Assembly: GCA_039707465.1 (NCBI GenBank)
Contig: CM077647.1
Location: 46,464,110-46,528,109, forward strand
Length of the DNA stretch: 64,000 nt
Reading direction: 5' to 3'
Source of the DNA: Rhabdophis nuchalis
Taxonomy: Eukaryota; Chordata; Lepidosauria; Squamata; Natricidae
Shown: in pieces, positions 10,228 through 22,639 of the stretch
Layout of the letters: each line of letters starts with the position of its first letter
Position numbering within the stretch: position 1 is the first letter of the stretch
Notes under the pieces: model-generated
Told to the model about the DNA's origin: nothing
The model's database searches: none
Seen by the model: only the letters and a program-made list of their open reading frames with translations
Position numbers and translations under genes: made by a program

Positions 10228-11825
10228 GTAGATCAGAGGTACTCAAACTTTATAAACATGGAGCCAACTCCCGGTCTCTCAGACTGTTGGAGGGCTGGAT
10301 AGCCATCTAGGGTGGGCGTGACTAGGTGGTCATGCGACTGGGTCTGTGTCTGGGCAATTCAGCAGTCCATTAAACAATACACACAAATTAAACTTTAATT
10401 TGTTTTGCTCAAGGGGGTGTTTTATTTGCTTTTGTTTGCATGTTGCTCTTTTGGTTGACTTTTCTTTTTACTAGATCATTTTTAAAGTTGTTTAAGACAG
10501 TGATCACCAACCATGTCTTAAAATTTTGGTGATCTGCAGAGAAAATTTTGCATTTCTCTTGAGGAACCCAGCTGAAGTTCCCCACACCATTCGCACTTCA
10601 GTGCTTTGATTCCCAGGGACATGATGAGGTACTTCAGGCAGTTAGCTTGGCCACCTATTGCAGCTAGTAATCTCAAATACAACTGAGGATGAACTTTCTC
10701 TTGCAGGCAGCCAGGATGTTAGATCATCCCCCCCCCCCCCTTGCAAACTCTCATCTCTCGAGGACCACTTGCTGAAACTTTGGCTGGACTTGAGAGACAA
10801 GAGTGCAGGGGACTGATGTAGTGTCTGCAATGGACAGCAAAGCTAGGGTTTACTCTGGCTGCTTCTCTCTTCTTCAGTGCTTCCCTGATGTGGTTTACCG
10901 CTGTGAATCCCAAGTGATAGGAGATGAGGGCTGCCTTGGCGCCACCAGCTGGCGCAAATATATTGTAACGAAGGTAGAATGCTAATGCCATGCAAATGCA
11001 AGTAGCGCTTCACTCCCACATCTTCCAGCCATCACCACTGCCGCTTCAGCCTACTTGGGCCACACAGCTCTGCTGCAACAACACCATTGCCTCATTCCAG
11101 CCAGCGAAGGCTGCACTTCTTTTTGCACATTGTACCACCTGCAAAGTTGCACACTGCTTGTGCTATTCCCTATGGCAGAGATTTCCAGGCCCACTACACA
11201 TCAGTCCCATATTCCAGAGCTGTAGTAATCATAGGACTGGCCCTTTGGTCATCCTGGAGCAGCTCTTCCACCCGGGTGCACTCTCTCTCTCTGTCTCTCT
11301 CTGTGTGTGTGTGTGTCTGTCTCTCTTTCTTTCCCTCCCTTCTCTCTTTCCCTGTGTGGGGGGAGAAACCCTGAACTGGTGCTGGGTAGTGAGAATTTGA
11401 TGTCCAGATGCCTAATAGGAGTGTGCTGAAGACCAGCTGGCCAGTGGGGAGGTGGGGCAATTCTGTGGTCTCCCCAAAAGTAATATCTCTTTCACTTGAA
11501 ACTTGAAGACTAGTCCAGTTGGCAGGTGAGCAAGTGGGTGGTCCTCCTCCAATCCAGTTCTCCTGCAACTTCAGTGTGCCCCATTTTTGGCCTCCAGAAG
11601 AATTCTGCTGACCAAAAACAGGCCTTTTTTGGCCTCCCCTGCCTCCAGTAGGATTCTGCCTTACCATCCAGTTTAAGCCCACGGGCCTCAAAGGTAAGTC
11701 CTGTGCTTGGTCAAAGGATGTGGGCCAGTGGGTGGAAAGGGTGATGTGGATGAAGCAACCTTGTGGTCCTGTGTGGGCTGGATTAATGGCTTTGGTGGGT
11801 TATAGTTGGGGGACCCCTTCTGTAG
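10228..11825. mobile_element. Probable non-autonomous hAT-like element (old)
   Basis: Starts agaggtactcaaactttata and ggtctctcagactgttggag; ends ttatagttgggggacccctt. These resemble the two outer ends of squamate hAT non-autonomous elements. The interior has poly-C (10727-10741), a (TC)n(TG)n run (11281-11330) and no transposase frame. Boundaries and unity are uncertain; it may be more than one element. Confidence 0.35.
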
Positions 11826-11886
11826 ATATTTAGAGTCTGGGTGGTCATTTGTCTGAAATATTCGAGGAGAGGCTGGGTCAGGCTGG

Positions 11887-12139
11887 GAGATGGAAGAGCG
11901 GTCGGCCTGAGGCCTTTAGGAGGAGGTGAGACCGGGCAGCTGGAAGGAACTTGGTAACAGCGTGGCCGAGGCCCGAGCTGCCGGAGCCTTTGGCCGTGCC
12001 GGGCCTGGCCAGGAGATGGAAGAGCGGCTGACCCCGGGCCTTTTGGGAGGACATAAGGCCGGGAGAGCCCCATTAAGATCTGGTCCTAAGAGACAGCCTA
12101 CCACCACCCCCAATTATACCCCACTATACCCTACTCGGA
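11887..12139 (+). repeat. 126-bp tandem repeat, about two copies
   Basis: gagatggaagagcgg starts at 11887 and again at 12013, followed by related GC-rich sequence. It lies just upstream of a long L2 copy and could be part of that LINE's 5' UTR promoter (inference). Confidence 0.55.
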
Positions 12140-12504
12140 CAGACTATTTTACCACTCACGGTGGAGTTTTAAGATCTGTAAGAGCCGGACTATACCTCAC
12201 TGGAGCATGTGAATTAATTTTAATGTGATCTTTTAATCACTTTGATATTAACTTTTAAACATCTATTTTAAATATTTATGTAGCCAACGATGTTCCCCAT
12301 AATCAATTATATGACCCATTTTATATTTTATATTTATATATTATAATCATGTACTCAAGGGCAGACCTTATGCCACTGCGAGAGTTCTAACAAGGGCCCA
12401 CCTTGATGAGGGATTAATTAATCCAGAGAGGTGGGCGAAATGCAGACTCAGGTTTTTTTTTAGTTAGATCTGTTATTTGTATTTTAGGAGGTACCAGGGA
12501 GGAG

Positions 12505-15500
12505 GGAGGGTTTAGTCAGATGGAGGGTGGGAATAGTGCCAAGCTGGCTGGCGGAGCCAAGAAGGAAGCAGGCGGGTCCGACAAGGGGGAAACAAAGGTC
12601 GTCCATAGAAAGGGTTTTAAACCCATCCAAACGGTCGTGGGGAGAGGCAGATGCGATGGAAGATCAAGATCTCATCACTGGTTGGGGGAGCAGAGCCGCT
12701 GGCTAAGGGCAGTTACGCGCCCCAACCCCCGCAATCTAGGTGGTCAGGGATCACAGAGCCAGGGCCCTAGGCTGATGTTATGCAACACCAGGTCCGTGGC
12801 CAACAAAGCCCCCCTCATTAACGACCTTGTGTCGGAGGGGGAGCCGGACCTGGTGGGAGTCATGGAGACCTGGTTGGGCCACGAGAGTGGTTTACCTCTC
12901 GTGGAAATGTGCCCACCAGGTTACGGTGCGTTCCATCAGTCAAGGGCCCTAGGCAGGGGTAGGGGGTGGCAGTTATTATTAAGGAAGGCCTTGAGCCGAG
13001 AGAGACCACTGTACCACAGACCACCGGCTGTGAGTCCCTCTGCGTGAAGTGGGGCCTAGGGAGGCAGTTGGGCTTCCTGATTGTATACCTGGCTCCCCGC
13101 TATGTAACAACAGCCCTGCCCAAGCTCCTTGATGTGATCGCTGAGGTGGCGGTTGAGACCCCCAGACTGTTAGTCATGGGGGATTTCAACCTGCCATCGG
13201 TAGGCAAATCATCCGAGGCAGCTCGGGAGTTCATGGCCTCTATGACGGCCATGGAACTGACCCAGGTAATTCAGGGCCCCACACACGAGCGAGGACACAG
13301 CTGGATTTGATTTTTGTCTCTGGTCAGTGGATGAGTGATCTGGGTATAGGGGAGTTAGCTATTATACCCCTGTCATGGTCGGATCACTCACTTCTCCGGC
13401 TCGACTTTCCAACCACTACACCTCACCGTGGGGAGGCGGAACCTCCAACTCCTAGATGGTTCCACCCAAGGCGCCTGATGGACTCGGAAAGGTTCCAGAT
13501 GGAGCTTGGGCCATTACCTATGACCCTGACCCGCGCCCCGATGGAGGACCTAGTGGTGGCATGGAGTACGGCGGCCACGGGGCCCTTGGATCAGGTTGCG
13601 CACTTGTGGCCTCTCATGTGGCATCGAACCACCCAGGCTCCTTGGTTCACCGAGGAGTTGAGGATGATAAAACGCCATAAGAGACGTCTAGAGAGGAAAT
13701 GGAGATCTACACGGTCTGAATCTGACCGAACACAGGTGAGAGCCCATTTGAGGACTTACCTTGTGGCGATAAGAGTGGCCAAACGTCATCATTGTGCCAC
13801 TCTTATCGCATCCGCAGATAACCGCCCTGCTGCCCTGTTCGGGGTGACCCGCACCCTCCTTCAACAGAGGCCACGGGAAGCCCCTCTACAGGGTAGAGCA
13901 GAGGAATTTGGAGAGTATCTGCAGGAGAAAATCACTCAGATTCAGAGCGAGTTGGCCTCCATTGAAAATAGTCTGGAGGGATTACCCGAGGCAGGTCTTG
14001 AGACAAGTTTGTGGAAGGAGTTTGACTCTGTTACTTCCAAAGACATGGACAGGTTACGTAGGCGACTGAGAGCCACCACATGTTTATTGGACCCGTGTCC
14101 CTCCTCTTGTACTGGCATCCTGGGAGGTTACACGAGGCTGGCTCCAGGAGATAGTGAATGCTTCTTTAAGTGAGGGGATCTTGCCTGCCGTCTTGAAAGA
14201 GGTGGTGGTGAGGCCCCTCCTCAAGAAGCCTTCCCTCGACGCAGCATTGTTAGTAAATTATCGTCCGGTCTCCAACCTTCACTTTTTGGCGAAGGTTGTA
14301 GAGAGTGTGGTGGCTCAACAGTTTCCTCGGCACCTGGAGGAAATGGTTTATCTGGACCCGCGCCCGTCCGGGTTCCGGCCCGGACACAGCACTGAGACGG
14401 CATTGGTCGCATTGGTCGATGATCTCTGGAGGGCCAGAGATGGGGGTTGTTCCTCCATCCTGGTCCTATTAAACCTCTCGGCGGCTTTCGATACTATCGA
14501 CCATGGTATCCTATTGCATCGACTGGAGGGGTTGGGGGTAAGGGGCACTGTTTTGCGGTGGTTCTCCTCCTACCTCTCCGGTCGATCGCAATTTGTGTTG
14601 ACAGGAGGGCAGAGGTCGACCTTGAGACCCCTCACATGTGGGGTGCCTCAGGAGTCGGTCATCTCGCCGCTCCTGTTCAACACATATATGAAGCCGCTGG
14701 GCGAGATCATCCGTGGTTTTGGGGTAGAGTACCACCTGTATGCTAATGACACCCAGTTGTACATATCTACCCCAAATCACCCCAATGATGCCATCGAAGT
14801 GATGTCCCGGTGTCTGGAAGCCGTGGGAAGGAACAGACTCATACTCAACCCGTCCAAGACCGAGTGGCTGTGGTTTCCGGCATCTCGGTACAACCAGTTT
14901 ATTCCATCACTGGCCATTGGGGGTGAACATCTAGTCCTGGTGGATAGGGCACGCAACCTGGGTGTCCTCCTGGATACCCGGCTGTCCATGGAAGATCAAG
15001 TAACGGCCGTGGCCCAGGGGGCATTTTACCAGGTTCGCGTGGTACGCCAGTTGCGTCCCTTATTGGATCGGGACGCCCTTCACACAGTCACTCATGCACT
15101 TATGACATCCCGACTAGACTATTGTAACGCTCTCTACATGGGGCTTCCCTTGAGGTGCACCCAAAGACTACAGTTAGTCCAGAACGCGGTCGCACAGGCA
15201 GTCTTGGGAGCCTCCAGGTTCTCCCACGTTACACCGCTCCTGCGCGAGCTGCACTGGCTGCCTGTGGTCTTTCGGGTGTGCTTCAAGGTATTGATTACCA
15301 TCTTTAAAGCACTCCATGGCACGAGACCTAGTTACTTGTGGGATCGCATTCTGCCTCATACATCCCTCCGGCCGATTCACTCCCACAGAGGGGGACTTCT
15401 CCGGGTGCCGTCCACTAGGCAATGCCAGCGGGCGATGCCCATGGGAAGGTCCTTCTCTGTGGTGGGCCCGACCCTCTGGAACGACCTACCCCCCAATGTT

Positions 15501-15826
15501 AGAACAACTACGGACCTCCGCTCCTTCCGCCAAAAGCTAAAAACGTACTTTTTTCATCTGGCTGGCCTGACCTAATCTATCCATCCTAAGATGTAATATT
15601 AACCTAAAATGTTTTAATAGGGTTTGCCAGGAATTAGGGTTAAGGGTTTTTAAGGTTTTTAGATTTTACATTCTGGCGCAGGTAAATTATTTAATTCTAT
15701 TTTAAATATTGTATTGTTTGTACTTTTTAAATGCGTTTTTAAAGTCCTGTGCACCGCCCCAAGTCCCTTCGGGGAGAGGGGGCGGTCTACAAATTAAATA
15801 AATAAATAAATGCAAAATAAATAAAT
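12505..15826 (+). mobile_element. L2-clade LINE, long copy A (endonuclease plus reverse transcriptase), inactive
   Basis: Non-LTR retrotransposon. Endonuclease motifs in order: CNTRSV (about 12781), METWLG (about 12860), MGDFNLPS (about 13178) and SWSDHSLL (about 13373), spread over three frames by indels. The reverse-transcriptase frame 14154-15575 (473 codons) has [41 protein letters not shown] and a catalytic box changed from YADD to YAND, so it should be inactive. The C-terminal LDYCNALYMGLP and LRELHWLPV blocks are typical of L2. The 3' end has a CCGCCC-TTCGGGG-GGGCGG stem-loop and an (AAAT)n tail. The 5' end may extend upstream to about 11,880. Confidence 0.92.
14154..15575 (+). pseudogene. 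L2 reverse-transcriptase frame (473 codons, YAND box)
   Basis: Open from 14154 to TAA after HLAGLT. RT fingers/palm motifs are present, but the catalytic YADD is read as YAND (codon AAT for GAT at about 14746). Loss of a metal-binding Asp should abolish polymerisation. The frame does not connect in register with the upstream endonuclease frames. Confidence 0.85.
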
Positions 15827-16690
15827 CTGAATTCCCCCATTTTCTTGTAGGAAGCTGGCTGGGAAGTTACAGATGGTGACCACATAACCTGAGGACAGTG
15901 CAGCTGTCATAAATAGATGTTAATTGGAAAGTATCCAATTTTGATTACAGGACCATCTGATGATCATGTGCCCACATGGATGATCATGACTATGGGAGCC
16001 ATAAGTATGTAAATGGGTCATAAGTCACTTTTTTCAGTATCATTGTAACTTCAAATGATTACTAAAGGAATTATTTTGTTGTGGATTACCCTTAGTTATA
16101 CTGGATTGGGACCACTCCATGAATAACCTGAGTCTTTCTCCTAATCTCTTCCCTTGAAATCTTATATTCACCAGGCAAAACTGAGCTTAATTTTCATCCC
16201 CAGTGAGGTCACAAAAATTACTGATAGAAAAAAAAAGATGCTAATGAAGGAATGACAGGTATAGAGCAACTTTTATCTGGCTAGATACCAAAAGGAACAA
16301 AAGTATAACTGCAATTAACAGGCCAAGGTAATGATTTGAAAAAGGATGCTTTAGTGGATATACAAAAGATACTGGCTGACGTTTTAAAAAATAGGTCAGT
16401 GATGATACAATGATGTGCTGCTTACTTCGGCATTAAGCTGAGTGTTGCTTGGAGAACTTCAGAACTTCCTCTAAAGATTTGACTTGGCAGCTGTTTGGGA
16501 TCTCCATGTAACTAGTTTGACTGTTTATCATCTCCTTCATACACCCACATGTACAAAATCAATGGAAACCCCAAGATGTCAAAAGTCAGTGGTTTGTTTT
16601 TTTTAGAAAAACAATACATAAGAAAGATGGAATATCTGAAAACAGTGGCAAAACATTAATGTGGGTTACATAGATTTGTAAGAAACATTT
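15827..16690. other. Intergenic DNA, nothing clear
   Basis: AT-rich sequence between L2 copy A and a pyrimidine-rich repeat. No exon or repeat end recognised. Confidence 0.4.
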
Positions 16691-16957
16691 TAGGTAATAC
16701 ATACTTTTTTATAGTAATTTTTTTTATTTTTTCATTTTCATAGCATATACTGTAATTACATATTTACATCACCTCATTTTACCATCAACTCCCAAAGCAC
16801 AATTATTAGCTCTTCTGCTCTCCATACACCATATTTGTCCTTATCCACCATTTTCTTCTCCTTCTCTCTCCTCCTCCTTCCTACCTCCTTTCTTCCCTCT
16901 GTCATCCTTCCCTATTCTACTTCCCCTTCCTCTCTCCTTCTCCTCGCCCCCTTGCCA
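16690..16957. repeat. Pyrimidine-rich stretch of an older repeat split by L2 copy B
   Basis: AT-rich then CT-rich sequence (ttctccttctctctcctcct) that appears to continue beyond the L2 insertion at about 20236. It may be the 3' part of an older LINE on the minus strand (inference). Confidence 0.35.
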
Positions 16958-19900
16958 GAGGGGGTTTACTCAGTCTGCTTCCGGGAATACCGCCAGGCTG
17001 GCTGGCGGATCCGCTAGGGAAGCAAGTAGGTCCAATAAGGGGGGGGGGGAATAGGGGTCGATCCTATAGAGGGCTTTGCCATCAGAACGGTTCAGGGGAG
17101 GGGTAGGAGCGGTGGGGGACAGGGAGCACACTACCGATTGGGAGAACGAGGCCGCTGGTTACAGGCGGTCCCACGCCCCAACTCCCTGTGCCCCCCCGCA
17201 ATCTATGAGGTCAAGGATCACAGAGCTGGGGGCCCAGGCTGATGTTATGCAACGCCAGGTCTGTGGTCAACAAAGCCCCCCTCATTAATGACCTTGTGTC
17301 CGAGGGGGAGCCGGACCTGGCAGGTATTACGGAGACCTGGTTGGGCCACGAGGGAGGACTTCCTCTCATTGAAATGTGCCCACCAGGTTAGCGAGCATTT
17401 CATCAGCCAAGGGCCCTAGGCAGGGGTGGGGGGCTGGCTTTTATTGTTAGGGAAGGTGTCGAGCCGAGAGAGACCTCTGTGCCTCAGACTACCAGTTGTG
17501 AGTCCCTCTGCATGAAGTGGGGCCTAGGGAGGCAGTTGGGCTTTCTGATTGTGTACCTGGCTCCCCGCTACGTATCAGCAGCCCTGCCCGAGCTCCTTGA
17601 GACGATCGCCGAAGTGGCGGTTGATACCCCCAGACTGTTAGTCATGGGGGATTTCAACTTGCCATCGGTAGGCGAGACATCCGAGGTAGCTCGGGAGTTC
17701 ATGACCTCCATGGTGGCCATGGACCTGACCCAAATAATTCAGGGCCCCACGCATGAGGCCACACACTGGATTTAATTTTTGTCTCTGGCCAGTGAATGAG
17801 TGATCTGGGAGTAGGGGATTTAGTCACCATACCCCTGTCATGGTCAGATCACTCTCTCCTTCGGCTGGACTTTCCAACCGTTACACCCCACCGCGGGGAG
17901 GTGGAACCAGGGATTCCGAGATGGTTCCGCCCCAGGTGCCTGATGGACCCAGAGAGGTTCCAGATGGAGCTTGGGCCATTACCTGTGATCTTGACCCGTG
18001 ACTCGACTGAGGACCTAGTGGCCGCATGGAATAGTGTGGCCATGGGGGCCTTGGACTAGGTCGCGCCCTTGTGGCCTCTCACGCGATGCCGGTCCACCCA
18101 GGCTCCCTGGTTTTCCAAGGAGCTCAGGGGGATGAAACGCCGCAAGAGACGCCTAGAGAGTAGGTGGAGATCCACACGGTCCGAATCTGACCGAACACAG
18201 GTAAGATCCCACTTGAGGACGTACCTAGTGGCGATAAGAGTGGCCAAACGCAATTATTGTGCCAGTCTTATTGCATCCGCAGATAACCGCCCTGCCGCCC
18301 TGTTTGGGGTGACCCGCTCCCTCCTCCAACAGAGGCCCCGGGAAGCCCCTTTGCAGGGCAGAGCAGAGGAATTTGGAGAGTATCTGCAGGATAAAATCGT
18401 GCAGATTCAGAACGAGTTGCCCTCCCCAGAAAGTAGTCTGGAGGGATCATCCGAGGCAGATCTTGAGACAGTATTATGGGAGGAGTTTGACTTTGTCACT
18501 TCCGATGATATGGACAGGTTGTCGAGGAGACTAAAGGCCACCACATGTTTATTGGACCCGTGTCCCTCCTGGCTTGTACTGGCATCCTGGGAGGTCACAC
18601 GAGGCTGGCTCCAGGAAATAGTGAACGCCTCTCCTCAAGAAGTCTTCCCTGGACCCAGCGTTATAGGTAGATTATCATCCGGTCTCCAACCTTCACTTTT
18701 TAGCGAAGGTTGTAGAGAGTGTGGTAGCACAGCAGTTCCCCCGTCACCTGGAGGAAATTGATTATCTGGACCCGCGCCAGTCCGGCTTCCGACCTGGGCA
18801 CAGCACCGAGACGGCATTGGTTGCGTTGGTGGATGATCTCCGGAGGGCTCGGGATAGGGGTTGCTCCTCTATCCTGGTCCTATTAGACCTCTCAGTGGCT
18901 TTCGATACAATCGACCATGGTATCCTATTGCACCAACTGGAGGGGTTGGGGGTGAGAGGCACCGTTTTACGGTGGTTCTCCTCCTACCTTTCCGGTCGGT
19001 CGCAATTTGTGTTGGCAGGGGGGCAGAGGTTGACCTCGAGGCCCCTCATGTGTGGGGTACCTCAGAGGTCGGTCCTCTCGCCACTCCTGTTCAACACCTA
19101 AATGAAGCCGCTGGGTGAGATCATCCATGGTTTTGGGCTATACTCTGATGACACTCAGCTGTACATATCTACCCCAAACCACCCCAATGATGCCGTTGAA
19201 GTGATGTCCCGGTGTCTAGAGGCCGTACGGGTCTGGATGGGGAGTAACAAACTCAAACTCAACCCATCCAAGACTGAGTGGCTGTGGTTTCCGACGTCCG
19301 AGTCTAGCCAGTTGACACCAACACTGGCCATTGGGGGCGAATTGTTAGCCCCCGTGGTGACGGCTCGCAATCTAGGCATCCTCCTGGATTCCCGGCTGAC
19401 CATGGACGACCATGTGACAGCTGTGGCCAGGGGGGCTTTTTACCAGGTTCTCCTGGTCCACCAGTTGTGCCCCTTACTTGACCAGGATGCCCTCCACACA
19501 GTCACTCAAGCACTTGTGATATCCCGTCTTGACTACTGCAATGCTCTCTACATGGGGCTCCCCATGAGGTGCACCCGAAGGTTACAGCTAGTACAGAATG
19601 CGGCTGCGCGGGGGATTATGGGAGCCTCACGGCATTCCCATGTAACATCTCTCCTGCGTGAGCTGCACTGGCTGCCTGTGACCTTTCGGGTGCGCTTCAA
19701 GGTGTTGATAACCATCTTCAAAGCGCTCCATGGCATGGGGCCTAGTTTTGTGTGAGACCGTCTCCTACCTCACACATCCCTTCGACCGATTCGCTCCCAT
19801 AGAGAGGGTCTTCTCCAGGTGCCGTCAGCCGGGCAATGCTGGTTGGCGACCCTCAGGGGAAGGGCCTTCTCTGTGGCGGGCCCAGCCCTCTGGAACGACC

Positions 19901-20235
19901 TTCCTCCCAAACTCCGGACCATCACGGACCTCCGCTTCTTCCGCCAGCGTCTAAAGACACACTTTTTCCATCAAGCCGGCCTAGCCTAGTCCCCAAGACG
20001 ATCTTATAAGACTGTGTTTTAAATTGATATAAGGTTTTAATTAGTGGGATTTTTAGTGAATTTTTAGCACAGGGTATTCCAAATTTAATCAGTTTTTATT
20101 GTGTTGTATTATTTATGGCATGTCTATTTATTTATATGTTTATAGTTGTTTTAATTTCCTGTGTACCACCCTGAGTCCCTTCGGGGAGATAGACGCGGTA
20201 AAAAAGTCAAATAAATTCAAATTCAAATTCAATTC
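16958..20235 (+). mobile_element. L2-clade LINE, long copy B, degraded
   Basis: Same order as copy A. Endonuclease MGDFNLPSVGE (about 17644) and SWSDHSLL (about 17840); [28 protein letters not shown] and GVPQRSVLSPLLFN, then a TAA that replaces the expected Tyr codon (about 19099). The catalytic box is LYSDDTQ with a few residues lost before it. Several further frame breaks occur. The 3' stem-loop (ccaccctgagtcccttcggg) is followed by a tail of AATTCA-like repeats. Confidence 0.92.
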
Positions 20236-22240
20236 CCAGCTATTCTCATCATCTTTATATAATTATGCATCCATACACACCCCCAATTTGTGATTCTGTC
20301 TTTAAATCTCAGTAATTTCCCATTGCAGATATATTCCATGTTCCCTCTCCATTTTTATGTATCTTGGATTAGATTACCCTTAAATTGTCTATAAATGACA
20401 AACTTCACTGTTCAATGTTCATTGTAATTCCCTTAATCTATTATGTACAATGACAAGCAGTAAACATCCCACTTTATTCATCATCTTAAAAATTCTACAT
20501 ATATCCATGTTTAGTTATTCTTCTGTTGTCATTTTCAGTCAATTCACAACTCAGTTTAATTATCATGTATAAAAGTGAAACACAAACCTCTGCTTTACAA
20601 CCTCCCCATATCAGTTTCATATTTATCCATATTCCATATATTTTAGCCTTTTTTGTTATCTTTCCGTTATTATGTTCAACCAGTTAGCAACTCCATTTTA
20701 TTGTCATATTTAGGAATAAAACCCTTATCTTGTTTTATATTTTCCCATATCTAGGTATCTAATTTTTTTCCTAGTAAGTCTCTTGTCCCCCTTCTATATT
20801 CCTGTCCTATCCCTTTCTTTAGTTTAACACTTTCACTCCCATCAATTTTCACCAAGCCACCCTCACAAGTGTATTTTATATTTCTCTTTGTTGGAGCATA
20901 GTCTCCTATTTCAATTTTCCTTATGCCACTAACAACCTTCAAAACCACTTTTGTCTGCTTTTGTTGGGACACATCCACTTTTTACAGTTTTCCTATACCA
21001 TTGCCAAGACCTATGGAGTTTTTTGTCTGATTTTTATTTTCCTCCATTTCTGCCCCTTCGCTGCCTTGCCCCCCTTCTTCTTTGAATTCTTTTTTAGATA
21101 TTTGCTTCTCTGGGTTCAGAATTCTAGGCTTCATTTTAATGATTTTACTGATTTATGCATACTTTTTATAATTTCACATAGTTCTTCTAATTCCCAGTTT
21201 TCCATGATGTCCGGTTTCAAACTTATAGTTAGTTATACAATTCTTGTTTCAGAGTTCTAATCCGCTTTAAGTTCATCTATTTCAACTGCTGTGGGGAAGA
21301 GCAATGGGAGCCATCTTAGTCTTTTGTTCTTCCTTAATATCCAGTTCCAAGATTGCAGTTAGTTATACAAATCTTATTTCAAAATATTGATCCAACTTAA
21401 GTTTACTTAATCCAACTAGTTTGAAACTGGAAGAGAAGCTTAATCTTTTGCAGAAGAGAGAGAGAAAAAGAAGAGAGAGAAGAAAAAAGAAACTTTTGTG
21501 TTTTCTAGGTCTTGAGTCGATGTTAATCTTTCCTTTAATAACTGCTCCAAATAAATCACTTGTAGGAAGTTTATAATCCGCCAAGAGCTTTTCCAAATTC
21601 TATTTTATGGCAGTTAGTTAATTAAAACTTCCTGCACAGTCAAGGTTAAGTTATCTGTTATCAGTAAGAAGACATGCTTTTTTCTTGATTATATTTCAGG
21701 GATCCAAAACCAAATTTAGAATTTGTAATTGCATGGGTTTGTCACTACTCTGCTTTCTATACTTCTGTCCAAAAGTGTTTCAGAATAAAGAGCTTCTGGG
21801 GGAGGGCTGGTGTTACAACCCTCCACCTTCCTTTCTTCCTTTTCTTTTAGAGAAAGAAAGTCCCGATCTGACCATCAATATCATTTATGTTCTCAAGATT
21901 TTTTTGCCTTTTTTGAGGTTAATTTATAGTTGTGGTTTAGATAAATTTTCTTACCTGGCCCTTCATCTCTTCCACTCCTCTCCTGTTCAAAAATTACTTT
22001 GGCAAAAAGGCAGCATCTTTTCAGCCATGTTGAAGGCTGCTGCCCTGACTGATTCATAGGCAAATTTCTGACATGTGAACGATCTGCTGCTTCCCTCTGG
22101 GTCTGATGAGATGCTGCCCTTTTTCGCACCCCCCTTCTCCAGGGGGAGTTCTGATCCATAGGGATCTTCGGAGATAATTTGTCAGACATGATTCATGTGA
22201 GACTCTTAAGAGCCCCCCCGCCCATGTCTGTCCAGCTGAA
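20236..22240 (-). repeat. Probable older retroelement or repeat of unknown class
   Basis: AT-rich sequence with minus-strand short frames (20751-20978; 21893-22189, starting MSDKLSPKIPMDQNS). The arrangement recalls a LINE 5' part but I cannot assign a family. A diverged tandem repeat of about 130-150 bp is visible at 21220-21420 (shared agttagttatacaa and ttgtttca-like parts). Confidence 0.3.
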
Positions 22241-22379
22241 GAACTTCCTGTCGACTCCCTACATAATACATACTTGTAGATGCAATCTTTATTGCAGTCA
22301 ATCCTAGATAATTTTCATAGCTATCTAAATGTAAAGTAATTCTAACAGATTGCATCCTAAAGTGTGCAAAATAGCAGCA

Positions 22380-22505
22380 TGTTCCAGACAAAAGAATGAT
22401 TGATTGATTGAGTGAATTAATTAATTAATTAGTAAACAGCTTAGAGAGGGCTGTAAAGCACCATGAAACAGTCTATTGCTGTCTATGGCTATTGCTATAG
22501 ATAAA
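22380..22505 (+). repeat. Squamate SINE/LINE 3'-tail fragment
   Basis: cagcttagagagggctgtaa and agcaccatgaaacagt, then ctattgctgt-type repeats, match a tail motif common in squamate genomes. A second piece (taactctaagtgctattgct) lies at 25803-25828, just beyond the other side of inverted-repeat arm 2. Confidence 0.5.
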
Positions 22506-22639
22506 ATGCTCATATACTTTTTGTTTGAGCATCTTTTCAACCCTAGTATTTTGCTACAGGTGCTGGTTGTTTGAGAATACTAATACTGGTAGTTAAACCT
22601 CAGTTAAAGTCCATTGCATATGTGAAATAGGCTTATACT

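Noticed and set aside
10990..11691. 136- and 165-codon frames
   Set aside because: Within a probable non-autonomous hAT element and its simple repeats.
13307..15575. Host genes encoding endonuclease/RT proteins
   Set aside because: The motifs are those of an L2 LINE, frames are broken, and the copy ends in a typical 3' stem-loop and A-rich tail.
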